From: Pelagibacteraceae bacterium AG-349-L17
GTDB lineage: Bacteria > Pseudomonadota > Alphaproteobacteria > Pelagibacterales > Pelagibacteraceae
DNA: 64,000 bases
Assembly (NCBI GenBank): GCA_003278805.1
Contig: QCDC01000003.1
Span: 1 to 64,000 of the forward strand
Direction of reading: 5' to 3'
The notes below the pieces were generated by a model that saw nothing but the letters and a program-made list of their open reading frames with translations, was not told the origin of the DNA and made no database searches. Below are positions 25,507-34,435 of the stretch, piece by piece (the stretch's first letter is position 1; each line of letters starts with the position of its first letter). Made by a program: the position numbers and the translations under genes.

Positions 25507-25583
25507 GGCGGGGTAGCTCAGTTGGTTAGAGCGCGGGACTCATAAGCCCGAGGTCAGTGGTTCGATCCCACTTCCCGCTACCA
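25507..25583 (+). tRNA. tRNA-Met (CAT), elongator type
   Basis: A 77-nt cloverleaf with encoded CCA. Acceptor arms are GGCGGGG (25507-25513) and TCCCGCT (25573-25579) with G-U at both ends. D stem GCTC/GAGC, anticodon CAT at 25541-25543 and T arm AGTGG-TTCGATC-CCACT complete it. The anticodon stem is four C/G pairs plus an A38-G46 mismatch (window bases 25538 and 25546) next to the loop. The Watson-Crick-type D loop and the G-start fit an elongator tRNA-Met. A lysidine-modified tRNA-Ile2 also carries CAT and cannot be fully excluded. The phosphoribosyltransferase start lies only 6 bases downstream. Confidence 0.93.
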
Positions 25584-25589
25584 TAAATT

Positions 25590-26108
25590 ATGAAAGATAT
25601 TTATATAACTTGGGAAGATTATCACAACAAGATAGAGCAATTGGCTAAAAAAGTTCATGAAGATAATTTAAAATTTAATCAAATTATTTGTATTGCAAAA
25701 GGTGGATTAAGAGTAGGAGATGTTTTTAGTAGACTTTTTAATGTGCCTTTAGCCATCTTATCAGTTGAATCTTACCATGGTGATAGTGATGATATTAAAA
25801 ACCAACAAGGTCAATTTACTTTTTCAAGAGATTTAGCAAAAACTACTCCAAATTTGGGTTCACATGTTTTATTGGTTGATGACTTAGCGGACTCAGGGAA
25901 AACTTTAATAAAAAGCATTAAATGGTTAGAGCATTTTTATGGATTTTATTTAGAAGAAAAAATTAAAACGGCAGTTATATGGCATAAATCAACTTCAAAA
26001 TTTAAACCTGATTATTCTGTAGATTATTTAAAAGATTCCCCATGGATTCATATGCCTTTTGAGAAATACGAAACTACAAATATAAAAGATTTTAAGTTTG
26101 AAAAATAA
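25590..26108 (+). CDS. Phosphoribosyltransferase family protein, xanthine/guanine PRT-like
   Basis: A 172-residue type I PRT. The PRPP-binding loop reads VLLVDDLADSGKTL (residues 93-106), and IICIAKGGLRVGDVFSRLF supplies the PPi loop. The length and overall order resemble Gpt-type xanthine-guanine PRTs. It begins just after the tRNA, so it may be cotranscribed with it, and it converges on a GMP reductase gene, so both neighbours belong to purine salvage. The base specificity cannot be read. Confidence 0.82.
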   Translation: MKDIYITWEDYHNKIEQLAKKVHEDNLKFNQIICIAKGGLRVGDVFSRLFNVPLAILSVESYHGDSDDIKNQQGQFTFSRDLAKTTPNLGSHVLLVDDLADSGKTLIKSIKWLEHFYGFYLEEKIKTAVIWHKSTSKFKPDYSVDYLKDSPWIHMPFEKYETTNIKDFKFEK

Positions 26109-26109
26109 A

Positions 26110-27144
26110 TTATTTAATTAAACTATCATTAAATTGACTGGATACTCTAACGAAGGTTGTGCATTTACTTAATTGTTTTAGTGAGGGTGCACCAACATAA
26201 GTACAACTACTTCTTACACCGCCAAGAATATTTAAAATAGTATCGTTTATTTTGCCTCTATATTTTACCCTTACTTTTCTTCCTTCACTACTTCGATAAT
26301 CTGATAGTCCACCATAATGTTTTTTATTAGCAACCTCTGAACTAGATCCATAAAACTCTATATATTTTTCTCCATTAACTTTAACAATTTTACCGTTTCC
26401 TTCATCATGTCCAGCTAACATACCTCCAAGCATAACGAAATCTGCACCTCCTCCAAAGCCTTTAGCAACATCACCAGGGCATGTACATCCGCCATCTGCA
26501 ATAACATGCGCGCCAAGTCCATGTGCTGCATCAGCACATTCGATTACCGCACTTAATTGAGGATAGCCAACACCAGTTTGTATTCTTGTTGTACAAACAC
26601 TTCCAGGCCCAATTCCAACTTTAACAATATCTGCTCCACTTAAAACTAATTCTTGAGTCATATCTGCAGTTACTACATTTCCAGCGATGATTGTTTTGGT
26701 AGGATATTTATCTCTTACTGATTTAATAAAATTAGTAAAATGTTCTGTATATCCATTTGCAACATCTATACAGATAAATTTAAAAAAACTAAATTCTTTT
26801 AATACCTTGTCTAAATTTTGAAAATCTTCTTTTTTTATTCCAACGCTAAGTGCAATATTAGGATATATTTTTTTTATATTTTTGCTTTGTTTAATTTTTT
26901 TAACATCATGTTGTTTTGTTAAAGATGTAATCATTCCATATTCATTCAATTTTTCAGCCACACTTAGTTCTCCAACCCCATCCATGTTTGCTGCCATTAT
27001 TGGAATACCTGACCATTCGTTTTTACTATATTTAAAACGATAAGTTCTTAATAGATTAACATCTTTACGACTTTTAAGAGTGCTTCTTTTGGGTCTAAAC
27101 AATACATCTGAATAATCGAGCTTTAATTCTTCTTCAATTCTCAT
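26110..27144 (-). CDS. guaC: GMP reductase (IMPDH/GMPR family)
   Basis: A 344-residue TIM-barrel enzyme that reductively deaminates GMP to IMP with NADPH. The start [18 protein letters not shown] and the active-site loop GPGSVCTTR with C184 are present, as are the phosphate-binding [28 protein letters not shown] and the absence of the CBS domains found in IMP dehydrogenases. These features favour GuaC. It is a stand-alone minus-strand gene ending one base from the convergent PRT gene. Confidence 0.88.
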   Translation of the reverse strand: MRIEEELKLDYSDVLFRPKRSTLKSRKDVNLLRTYRFKYSKNEWSGIPIMAANMDGVGELSVAEKLNEYGMITSLTKQHDVKKIKQSKNIKKIYPNIALSVGIKKEDFQNLDKVLKEFSFFKFICIDVANGYTEHFTNFIKSVRDKYPTKTIIAGNVVTADMTQELVLSGADIVKVGIGPGSVCTTRIQTGVGYPQLSAVIECADAAHGLGAHVIADGGCTCPGDVAKGFGGGADFVMLGGMLAGHDEGNGKIVKVNGEKYIEFYGSSSEVANKKHYGGLSDYRSSEGRKVRVKYRGKINDTILNILGGVRSSCTYVGAPSLKQLSKCTTFVRVSSQFNDSLIK

Positions 27145-27194
27145 AATTTATAAAGTTATTATTATTAAAACTTATTTCAAATTAATTTATACCC

Positions 27195-27203
27195 TGTGGA
27201 TAA
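27195..27203 (-). other. Perfect DnaA-box-like nonamer upstream of guaC
   Basis: The minus strand reads TTATCCACA, an exact match to the DnaA consensus, in the 71-bp AT-rich gap between rmlD and guaC, about 50 bp upstream of the guaC start. Only one box was noticed here, so an origin is not claimed; chance occurrence is possible. Confidence 0.3.
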
Positions 27204-27215
27204 GTAAAATAATGA

Positions 27216-27923
27216 TTATTTTGACAACAATTTCTTTAGTTTTGAAATATTCATAGTCTGTTTTGGAGGTAATTTTGATTTTTTATTCATTTTAATTTTT
27301 TTTATTTTTTTATTGTAAGATTTAGCAAATGAATAAACTGATTGAGATTTACCTCCTATGTTTATAATTCCTTTTTGTTTAATAATTTTAGGTAGAATTT
27401 TAACAACATCCTCGTGAAACATAAAGTTTGTTTCTAAATTAGTATAAGCCTTTTTATATGCGAAAGGTTTTTCTGTCATAGTTAGTCTTAAAATAAGGGA
27501 GTTCTTATACATTCTAACAGCACATTCCCCCCCTAATTTAGATAATCCATAATTATTAAAAGGTTTTACTGGATCAAGTTCAGAATAATTTCCTTTAATA
27601 CCTTCATAAACATAACCTGTAGAAAAATAAATCAATTTTAAATTATTTTTTTTACAAATTTTAGTAATGTTTGATGTGCCAATGATATTTATATCAATAC
27701 TGTTTATTATATCTTTTTCATGAATATTCATTGGCCTAGAAAGTGCAGCGCAATGCATAATTATTCTGGGTTTGGTTTTTTTTATTATCTTCTCAATTGA
27801 ATTTATATTTAAAATATTACATTCTTTTTTTGTTGCAAAATAGAAATTTAAAATTTTATTTTTTGATTTTAATACTTTTGCAAATTTTCCATTTCCCCCT
27901 GTAACTAAAATAAGATCTTTCAT
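27216..27923 (-). CDS. rmlD: dTDP-4-dehydrorhamnose reductase-like SDR (short)
   Basis: A 235-residue extended SDR, shorter than the usual RmlD of 280-300. LVTGGNGKFAKVL binds NAD(P). RIIMHCAALSRP and YFSTGYVYEG, then NYGLSKLGGE with the YxxxK pair, follow the RmlD order. The late part is reduced and lysine-rich. As the last gene of the rmlBACD block it most simply catalyses the final step to dTDP-L-rhamnose, but loss of C-terminal substrate-binding residues could mean another keto-sugar reductase. Confidence 0.7.
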   Translation of the reverse strand: MKDLILVTGGNGKFAKVLKSKNKILNFYFATKKECNILNINSIEKIIKKTKPRIIMHCAALSRPMNIHEKDIINSIDINIIGTSNITKICKKNNLKLIYFSTGYVYEGIKGNYSELDPVKPFNNYGLSKLGGECAVRMYKNSLILRLTMTEKPFAYKKAYTNLETNFMFHEDVVKILPKIIKQKGIINIGGKSQSVYSFAKSYNKKIKKIKMNKKSKLPPKQTMNISKLKKLLSK

Positions 27924-28444
27924 TATAAGTATATTTCTTTATATTTTTGAAAAGTAATTCCCTTTTTATCTTTTTTTGAAACAATTTTTTGTTTATTGGG
28001 CCATTTTATTTTAAAATCTTTATCATTAATATCAATTGTAACTTCATTATTTTTCTCTCTATATTTTGTGCAACTATAAATTACATAATTTTCTTTTTCT
28101 AAACTTTGAAATCCATGGGCAAAACCCTCAGGTATAAAAATAGATTTTGTGTTTTTTTCACTTAAAATACAACTATATACTTTCCCAAAAGTCTTGGAAT
28201 TTTTTCTTAAATCAATTGCAACATCAAAAACTTTTCCTTTAATGACAGTTACAAACTTACCTTGAGAATTTTTAGTTTGAATATGAAGTCCTCGAACAAC
28301 ATTTTGCTTTGAATAAGACATTACTAAAAAAGGAAATTTTTTTTTTAATTTATTTTCTCTTATTATTTCTTTAAAATAACCTCTCTGATCTTTAAAATTT
28401 TTATTTTTTATTAAAAATAGATCTTTAAACTTTCTTTTTATCAC
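27923..28444 (-). CDS. rmlC: dTDP-4-dehydrorhamnose 3,5-epimerase
   Basis: A 173-residue cupin. The early DQRGYFKEIIRENKL and the active-site block VVRGLHIQTKNSQGKFVTV, with the catalytic histidine in GLHIQ, are present. VFDVAIDLRKNSKTFG, then FIPEGFAHGFQSL, complete the RmlC pattern. The length is slightly under the usual 180. Neighbouring rmlA and rmlD overlap it by one base on each side, so the four genes form one transcript. Confidence 0.9.
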   Translation of the reverse strand: MIKRKFKDLFLIKNKNFKDQRGYFKEIIRENKLKKKFPFLVMSYSKQNVVRGLHIQTKNSQGKFVTVIKGKVFDVAIDLRKNSKTFGKVYSCILSEKNTKSIFIPEGFAHGFQSLEKENYVIYSCTKYREKNNEVTIDINDKDFKIKWPNKQKIVSKKDKKGITFQKYKEIYL

Positions 28445-29310
28445 TATGATATTATTTTTTTAAGATATTTAGAATATTCACAATTTCCATAAAATTTTAT
28501 AGCTTTAATAATATCTCCTTTTTCAATCCATTTATTGTTTAAAGCTATTTCCTCAAGACAAGCTATTTTAAATCCTTGTTGATTTTCAATAGCTGAAACA
28601 AAATTTGTAGTTTTATAAAAATCTTCAATAGATCCTGTATCCAGCCAAGCACCACCTCTACCAAGAAATTCTGCAGATAGTTTATTGTGTTTTTTATATT
28701 TATTTAATAGATCTACTATTTCTAACTCATTTCTTTTTGATGGTTTTAGTTGTTTTGCAAATTTAACAACTTTATTATCTAAAAAATATAATCCTGTAAT
28801 TGCTTGATTTGATATAAATTTTTTGGGTTTCTCTTTTATAGAAATAATTTTTTTACCTTTAACAACAGCTACACCAAAATTCTCAGGATTGATTACTCTG
28901 TGAAGGACTACTTTTGCTCCATTTTTAATTTTTATACAGTGATTGAGCATCTTACTTAACGACTGACCATAAAAAAAATTATCACCTAAAATCATTGCAA
29001 CATTATCTTTTTTGATAAAATTTTCTCCCAATATAAAGGCGTCTGGTAACCCTCTTGGTTTATCTTGCTCTAAAAATGAAATCTTAATTCCAAATCTTTT
29101 TCCATCTGGAATTATTTTTTTATATTGTCCAAGTTGTCCTTTATTAACAATGATCAATATATTTTTTATTTTAGCCAACATTAAAATTGACAAAGGATAA
29201 AAAATTAATGGTTTATCATAAATAGGTAACAATTGTTTATTCACTGCTTTGGTAATTGGGCTCATTCTTGTGCCCTTACCTCCTGCTAAAATTATTCCTT
29301 TTTTTATCAT
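28444..29310 (-). CDS. rmlA: Glucose-1-phosphate thymidylyltransferase
   Basis: A 288-residue nucleotidyltransferase making dTDP-glucose. The signature GIILAGGKGTRMSPIT (residues 5-20), then KQLLPIYDKPLIFYPL, LGDNFFYG with the metal-binding aspartate, and RGGAWLDTGSIEDF near the end, are all standard. Normal length. First dedicated step of dTDP-sugar synthesis in the rml operon. The start overlaps the rmlB stop by 4 bp. Confidence 0.93.
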   Translation of the reverse strand: MIKKGIILAGGKGTRMSPITKAVNKQLLPIYDKPLIFYPLSILMLAKIKNILIIVNKGQLGQYKKIIPDGKRFGIKISFLEQDKPRGLPDAFILGENFIKKDNVAMILGDNFFYGQSLSKMLNHCIKIKNGAKVVLHRVINPENFGVAVVKGKKIISIKEKPKKFISNQAITGLYFLDNKVVKFAKQLKPSKRNELEIVDLLNKYKKHNKLSAEFLGRGGAWLDTGSIEDFYKTTNFVSAIENQQGFKIACLEEIALNNKWIEKGDIIKAIKFYGNCEYSKYLKKIIS

Positions 29311-30320
29311 TTATTTCCTAATCTTTTATGAATATCTTTTTTTTTTAAAGAATTGTAATACATTTTATTATTATTATACCAATCAAAAGTAAGTTTTATA
29401 CCTTTGTTAAAATTTATTTTTGGCACCCAATTTAATTCTTTTTTGATCTTGTTACTATTAAGAGCATATCTAACATCATGTCCAGGTCGATCTTTGACAA
29501 AATTAATTTTCACATTTTTTCCGATATTAATTTTATTTTTTGCTATGTTTAAAAGTTTTTTAGTTACTTCTAAATTATTAAGATTTTTATTTGAACCTAT
29601 ATTGTAAAAACTTCCAGCCTTACCTTTTTGATATACTTTAATCAAAGCTTCACAATGATCCTTTACATAAATCCATTCTCTTGAATTTAAGCCTTTTCCA
29701 TATATTGGCAGAGTTTTGTTGTTTAAAATATTATAAATTAATTTAGGAATTAATTTTTCTGGGTGTTGTTTTGGACCATAATTATTTGAGCAATTAGTAA
29801 CAACAGCATTGATTTTATAGGTCCTTACATACGAACTTACAAGGTGATCAGAAGCCGCCTTACTCGCAGCGTAAGGTGAACTAGGCTTATACTGATAAAT
29901 TTCTGATGATCTACCATTTAAAACGTCACCATAAACTTCATCTGTAGAAATATGAACAAGTTTTGATTTATACCGCTTTGAAAAATTTTTGAAACATTCT
30001 AATAAATTATATACACCAACAATATTACTTTTGATAAAGTTATCTGGATTGTCTATAGATCTATCTACATGCGTTTCAGCAGCAAGGTTGAAAATACAAC
30101 TAGGCTTGTACTTATTAAGAATATTTAAAATTTTTTTATTTGATATATCACATTTAATAAATTTATAGTTTTTGAGATTTTTAAAATTTTTTGTATTATA
30201 AAAATTAGAAGAGTAAGTGATTTTATCTAAATTTATTACAAAAAATTTTTTCTTAATTAAAATATCAATTAAATTGCTACCAATAAATCCAAGACCACCT
30301 GTTACAATTATTTTTTTCAT
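29307..30320 (-). CDS. rmlB: dTDP-glucose 4,6-dehydratase
   Basis: A 337-residue extended SDR. GGLGFIGSN (8-16) binds NAD, ETHVDRSIDNPDNFI and the catalytic block STDEVYGD are specific to RmlB, and PYAASKAASDHLV supplies YxxxK. RPGHDVRYALNSNKI near the C-terminus is the family's sugar-nucleotide loop. Likely first gene of rmlBACD, divergent by 57 bp from a GT2 gene that may use the rhamnose product. Confidence 0.94.
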   Translation of the reverse strand: MKKIIVTGGLGFIGSNLIDILIKKKFFVINLDKITYSSNFYNTKNFKNLKNYKFIKCDISNKKILNILNKYKPSCIFNLAAETHVDRSIDNPDNFIKSNIVGVYNLLECFKNFSKRYKSKLVHISTDEVYGDVLNGRSSEIYQYKPSSPYAASKAASDHLVSSYVRTYKINAVVTNCSNNYGPKQHPEKLIPKLIYNILNNKTLPIYGKGLNSREWIYVKDHCEALIKVYQKGKAGSFYNIGSNKNLNNLEVTKKLLNIAKNKINIGKNVKINFVKDRPGHDVRYALNSNKIKKELNWVPKINFNKGIKLTFDWYNNNKMYYNSLKKKDIHKRLGNK

Positions 30321-30377
30321 CTGAAATTATTTTTTACATTACTAAAAAGTATTAGTATAGTTGAATAAACATATCTT

Positions 30378-31283
30378 ATGTCAATATCTAGGCAAAATTT
30401 AACTGTAGTGATAGTTAGTTTTATGAGTGAAAACGTAATTCATGATTGCATACAATCAATTCCTGAAGATATAAAAATTATTGTCGTTGATAATTCAAAC
30501 AACTATTTATTTAAGGAAACAATAGAAAAAAAATATTCCAACACCACCTGTATTTTATCAGAAAATGTAGGTATGGGATCTGGTAATAATTTAGGGTTGA
30601 GACAGGTATTAACTGATTTTGCATTTATATTAAATCCAGACGTAATTCTTAAAGAAAAAACTATAGATGAGATTATTAATGCATCAAGTATTTTAACTTC
30701 TTTTGGTGTTATAGCTCCAATTCTAGATGAAGAAAATTTTCCAAACTTTAAACCTTATAATCAAAAAATTTTGTCAAACATTGGTTCTGAACCATTTAAA
30801 GTAAAAAGTGTAGATGGATTTGCAATGCTTTTAAATTTAAAAAAAATAAATAATTTAAATAATTTTGAAAATTTTAAATATTTTGATGAAAATATTTTTC
30901 TTTATTTAGAAAACGACGACCTATGTAAAAGAATTACAGATAATAATGAGAATATTTATATTGTTCCAAAATCTAAAATTAAGCATCTTGGTGCAAGTGC
31001 AGTTGACAAAAAATACGCTCATCAAATTGAGCTGTCGAGAAATTGGCACTGGGTATGGTCAAAATTTTACTTTAATAAAAAGCATTATGGTTTTTTGAAC
31101 TCTTTATTAACATCTTTGCCTACTTTTTTTTCTGCTGTAATTAAATATCTTTTTTATTTTTTATTTAATAAAAAAAAAAAAGAAATTTATCTTCATAGAG
31201 CAAAAGGATTTTTAAATGCAATTTTAGGAAAAAAATCTTTTTTCAGACCAACAATTAAAATTAGTGACCAGGAAAATCTATAA
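30378..31283 (+). CDS. Family 2 glycosyltransferase, rhamnosyltransferase-like
   Basis: A 301-residue GT-A enzyme. The N-terminus LTVVIVSFMSENVIHDCI, then IIVVDNSNN, the NVGMGSGNNLGLRQ loop, FILNPDV as the metal site and DENIFLYLENDDLCKRI are the pattern of rhamnosyl- and galactofuranosyl-type GT2 proteins (RfbF/WbbL-like). A hydrophobic stretch at about 240-265 could anchor it to the membrane. Divergent from rmlBACD, so dTDP-rhamnose is the expected donor. Its 3' end overlaps apt by 23 bp. Confidence 0.83.
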   Translation: MSISRQNLTVVIVSFMSENVIHDCIQSIPEDIKIIVVDNSNNYLFKETIEKKYSNTTCILSENVGMGSGNNLGLRQVLTDFAFILNPDVILKEKTIDEIINASSILTSFGVIAPILDEENFPNFKPYNQKILSNIGSEPFKVKSVDGFAMLLNLKKINNLNNFENFKYFDENIFLYLENDDLCKRITDNNENIYIVPKSKIKHLGASAVDKKYAHQIELSRNWHWVWSKFYFNKKHYGFLNSLLTSLPTFFSAVIKYLFYFLFNKKKKEIYLHRAKGFLNAILGKKSFFRPTIKISDQENL

Positions 31284-31788
31284 GATTTTCAACCTTATAA
31301 TTTTTTTTATTTAAATTATCTGATCCACCAAGATCAAATAAATTGATCACAAAAATAAAAGCAGCTACTTTCCCTTTTGAAATTTCTACGAGTTTTGCTG
31401 CAGCTTCGGCAGTACCACCAGTTGCTATTAAATCATCGATTATTAAAACTGAATCATTTTCGTTTATAGAGTCTTTATGAACTTCTATAGTTGCGGTTCC
31501 ATACTCTAACTCAAAATCAATTGAGTGAACTTCCGCAGGTAATTTATTTTTTTTTCTAAGCATTATAAAAGGTTTTTTCAAAATATATGAAACTGCTGAT
31601 GCGAAAACAAAACCTCTTGATTCAATTGCAGCAATTTTGGTGAAATTAAATTTTTTTGATCTTTCAATTATTTGATTAATAGTTTCAGAAAACGCACCCT
31701 CATGTTTTATTAAAGTTGTAATATCTCTAAATAAAATACCCTTTTTAGGATAATCAGGAATTGATCTAATATATTCTTTTAAGTTCAT
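31261..31788 (-). CDS. apt: Adenine phosphoribosyltransferase
   Basis: A 175-residue type I PRT making AMP from adenine and PRPP. SIPDYPKKGILFRDITTL at residues 9-26 is diagnostic, and the PRPP loop reads VLIIDDLIATGGTAEAA. Full length. It is divergent by 41 bp from mtnP, whose reaction releases adenine from methylthioadenosine, so the shared promoter region would coordinate adenine release and recovery. Confidence 0.94.
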   Translation of the reverse strand: MNLKEYIRSIPDYPKKGILFRDITTLIKHEGAFSETINQIIERSKKFNFTKIAAIESRGFVFASAVSYILKKPFIMLRKKNKLPAEVHSIDFELEYGTATIEVHKDSINENDSVLIIDDLIATGGTAEAAAKLVEISKGKVAAFIFVINLFDLGGSDNLNKKNYKVENLIDFPGH

Positions 31789-31829
31789 AATAGTTAATTA
31801 TAAAAGTATAAATAAATATTTTTTAAATT

Positions 31830-32702
31830 ATGACAACCAATAAATTAGCAATAATAGGAGGAAGTGGTCTTTATGATGTTGAGGATTTTAAAGATAGAGA
31901 GTTGCTTCAATTAAATACCCCTTGGGGCAAACCATCAGATCAAATATTAAAAACTAAATATAATGGTAAGGAAGTTTACTTTTTACCAAGACATGGCCGA
32001 GGACATTTTATTAGCCCATCTAACATTAATTTTAGAGCAAATATAGATGCACTTAAACAACTTGGAGTTACTGATGTTGTTTCTGTATCAGCTGTAGGTT
32101 CTCTTAAAGAAGATTTGCCTCCTGGAAAATTTGTAATTGTAGATCAATTTATTGATAGAACCTTTGCGAGAGTAAAAACATTTTTTGATGATGAGATAGT
32201 GGCTCATGTATCAATGGCTCATCCTACCTCTAGTGGATTAATGAATGCATGTGAGGATGCTATTAAAAAATCAAATATAGATTATCAAAGAAACGGAACC
32301 TATGTAGTTATGGAAGGACCTCAATTTTCAACATTAGCAGAGTCTAATTTATATAGATTATGGAAGGCTGACGTAATTGGAATGACTAATATGCCAGAGG
32401 CAAAGCTAGCAAGAGAGGCTGAAATTAGATATGCGTCAGTTTCGATGGTAACAGATTTTGATTGTTGGCATCCAGATCATGAAAATGTTGATGTTCAAAA
32501 AGTAATTAAAGTTTTATTAGGTAACGCTGAAAAAGCAAAAGTAATGATTAAAAATTTAATAGATAATTATGAAAATCACATTGACCCTGACGATCCAGCA
32601 AACAATTGTTTAGATGTAGCAATAATTACAGCTCCTGAAAAAAGAACAAAAAAAACAATTGATAAATTAAAAACTGTAGCAGGTAGAGTGTTAAATAAAT
32701 GA
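31830..32702 (+). CDS. mtnP: S-methyl-5'-thioadenosine phosphorylase
   Basis: A 290-residue trimeric nucleoside phosphorylase splitting methylthioadenosine into adenine and methylthioribose-1-phosphate. The phosphate loop GGSGLYD (residues 10-16), the FLPRHGRGH motif, the purine/ribose site GPQFSTLAES and the late MVTDFDCWH are present. It heads an operon in which each following gene overlaps by 4 bp or lies 4 bp away, ending with the spermidine synthase that generates the substrate. Confidence 0.93.
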   Translation: MTTNKLAIIGGSGLYDVEDFKDRELLQLNTPWGKPSDQILKTKYNGKEVYFLPRHGRGHFISPSNINFRANIDALKQLGVTDVVSVSAVGSLKEDLPPGKFVIVDQFIDRTFARVKTFFDDEIVAHVSMAHPTSSGLMNACEDAIKKSNIDYQRNGTYVVMEGPQFSTLAESNLYRLWKADVIGMTNMPEAKLAREAEIRYASVSMVTDFDCWHPDHENVDVQKVIKVLLGNAEKAKVMIKNLIDNYENHIDPDDPANNCLDVAIITAPEKRTKKTIDKLKTVAGRVLNK

Positions 32703-33769
32703 GAATAGAGGGAAAAGAGTATCGAACTATTTGGTTTGAAAATAATGTTGTTAAGATTATTGATCAAACAAAACTTCCTCATCAATTTGTAATAAAAGAA
32801 CTAAAAACTGTAAATGACGCAATTAATGCAATTAAAGTTATGGAGGTAAGAGGAGCACCTCTAATTGGAGGTACAGCTGCTTATGGTCTAGCTTTGGCAG
32901 TTCAAGAAAATAATGATCCAGAATTTTCAAAAAAGAGTGCAAAAGAACTTATTCAATCAAGACCTACTGCTATTAATTTAAAGTGGGCTGTAGACCGAAT
33001 GATGAAAAAATTAGCAGGAATTAATAGCAATAAAATTTTAGATATTGCTTTAAATGAAGCAAAAGAAATATGTGATGAAGATGAAAAGTTTTGTGAAAAT
33101 ATTGGTACTAATGGGCTTAAAGTTATTGAGGAAATTTATAAAAAAAAAAAAGATACAGTTAATATTTTAACTCATTGTAATGCAGGTTGGTTAGCAACAA
33201 TTAATTGGGGAACAGCAACCTCACCAATTTATCATGCTCATAAAAAAGGGATTCCAGTTCATGTATGGGTAGATGAAACTAGACCAAGGAACCAAGGTGC
33301 AAATTTAACTTCATATGAATTAAATGAGGAAGAAATTTCAAATACTATTATTGCTGACAACACTGGTGGAATTTTAATGCAGAGAGGCGAGGTAGATATG
33401 TGTATTGTTGGTACTGATAGAACTTTATCTAATGGAGATGTTTGTAATAAAATTGGAACTTATCTTAAAGCATTAGCTGCCCACGATAATAATGTTCCTT
33501 TTTATGTTGCCCTACCAAGCTCAACAATTGATTGGGAAATTAATAATGCGAAAGATATCCCAATTGAAGAAAGAAATTCAGAGGAATTATCTCATGTTGA
33601 GGGTATTGACGAGAATAATCAACTTAAGAAAGTTTTGATATATCCTAAAAAAAGTAATGCAAAAAATTTAGCTTTTGATGTTACTCCTGCAAAATATGTT
33701 ACGGGTTTGATTACTGAAAAAGGAATATGTGAGGCTTCAACACAAGGATTAAAAGAATTATTCAAATGA
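32699..33769 (+). CDS. mtnA: Methylthioribose-1-phosphate isomerase
   Basis: A 356-residue eIF2B-like isomerase converting methylthioribose-1-phosphate to methylthioribulose-1-phosphate. VRGAPLIGGTAAYGLAL, the catalytic cysteine in LTHCNAGWLAT, DETRPRNQGANLT and the aspartate in VGTDRTLSNGDVCNKIGTY are all conserved. ATGA overlap with mtnP and with the aldolase gene indicates coupled translation. Confidence 0.94.
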   Translation: MRIEGKEYRTIWFENNVVKIIDQTKLPHQFVIKELKTVNDAINAIKVMEVRGAPLIGGTAAYGLALAVQENNDPEFSKKSAKELIQSRPTAINLKWAVDRMMKKLAGINSNKILDIALNEAKEICDEDEKFCENIGTNGLKVIEEIYKKKKDTVNILTHCNAGWLATINWGTATSPIYHAHKKGIPVHVWVDETRPRNQGANLTSYELNEEEISNTIIADNTGGILMQRGEVDMCIVGTDRTLSNGDVCNKIGTYLKALAAHDNNVPFYVALPSSTIDWEINNAKDIPIEERNSEELSHVEGIDENNQLKKVLIYPKKSNAKNLAFDVTPAKYVTGLITEKGICEASTQGLKELFK

Positions 33770-34431
33770 AAAATCTAAAGGAAAGAGAAGAAGTAATTGA
33801 ATATTCTGTTAAACTTAATACAACAAATTTATCTCCTTTAAGATCAGGAAATATTTCAGTCAGAGGTATTGAGGATGGAATTGAGGGTTTTTTTATCACT
33901 CCATCAGGAAAGAAATATGAATTATTAGAGCCAGAGGATATTGTTTTTTTATCTTTAACCGAGGAAAAAGACTTCTTATCTTGGTTTAATTCAGGAAAAA
34001 ATCCATCATCTGAATGGCGTTTTCACCAAGATATTTATAAAAACAAGTGGGAAGCAAAAGCAATAGTCCATGCTCATTCACCCAATGCTACAGCAGTATC
34101 TACTCATGGAAGATCTATTCCACCATTTCATTACATGATTGCTCTTGCTGGTGGTGAAGATATTAGATGCTCTGAATATGCAACTTTTGGTACCCATCAA
34201 CTTTCAGTCAATATGATTAAAGCATTAAAAGATAGAAAGGCATGTCTTATGGCAAACCATGGACAGGTTGCATTTGGAGAAAATTTATCTAAAGCTTTTG
34301 AACTTGCACAAGAGGTAGAAAATATTTGCCATCAATATATTATTGCTTTAAAGATGGGTGAACCTAAGAATCTTTCATTAGCTGAAATGAAAAAAATCTT
34401 AGAAAAAGTTAAAAATTATAAAAGTAGTTAG
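33766..34431 (+). CDS. Class II aldolase/adducin family protein, likely methylthioribulose-phosphate aldolase
   Basis: A 221-residue metal-dependent aldolase or dehydratase. GNISVRGIEDG and FFITPSGKKYE, the metal-binding VHAHSPNATAVSTHG and the third histidine in MANHGQVAFG define the family. Its place after mtnPA leaves two choices: MtnB dehydratase of the classic methionine salvage pathway, or an Ald2-type aldolase splitting methylthioribulose-phosphate into DHAP and an aldehyde. No other mtn genes (mtnC, mtnD) are in the operon, which favours the aldolase; that is inference. Confidence 0.8.
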   Translation: MKNLKEREEVIEYSVKLNTTNLSPLRSGNISVRGIEDGIEGFFITPSGKKYELLEPEDIVFLSLTEEKDFLSWFNSGKNPSSEWRFHQDIYKNKWEAKAIVHAHSPNATAVSTHGRSIPPFHYMIALAGGEDIRCSEYATFGTHQLSVNMIKALKDRKACLMANHGQVAFGENLSKAFELAQEVENICHQYIIALKMGEPKNLSLAEMKKILEKVKNYKSS

Positions 34432-34435
34432 TTAT

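Noticed and set aside
27206-27222. Palindrome with arms AAAATAAT/ATTATTTT over the rmlD stop codon
   Set aside because: A/T-only stem with a one-base centre; too weak and too likely by chance to call a terminator.
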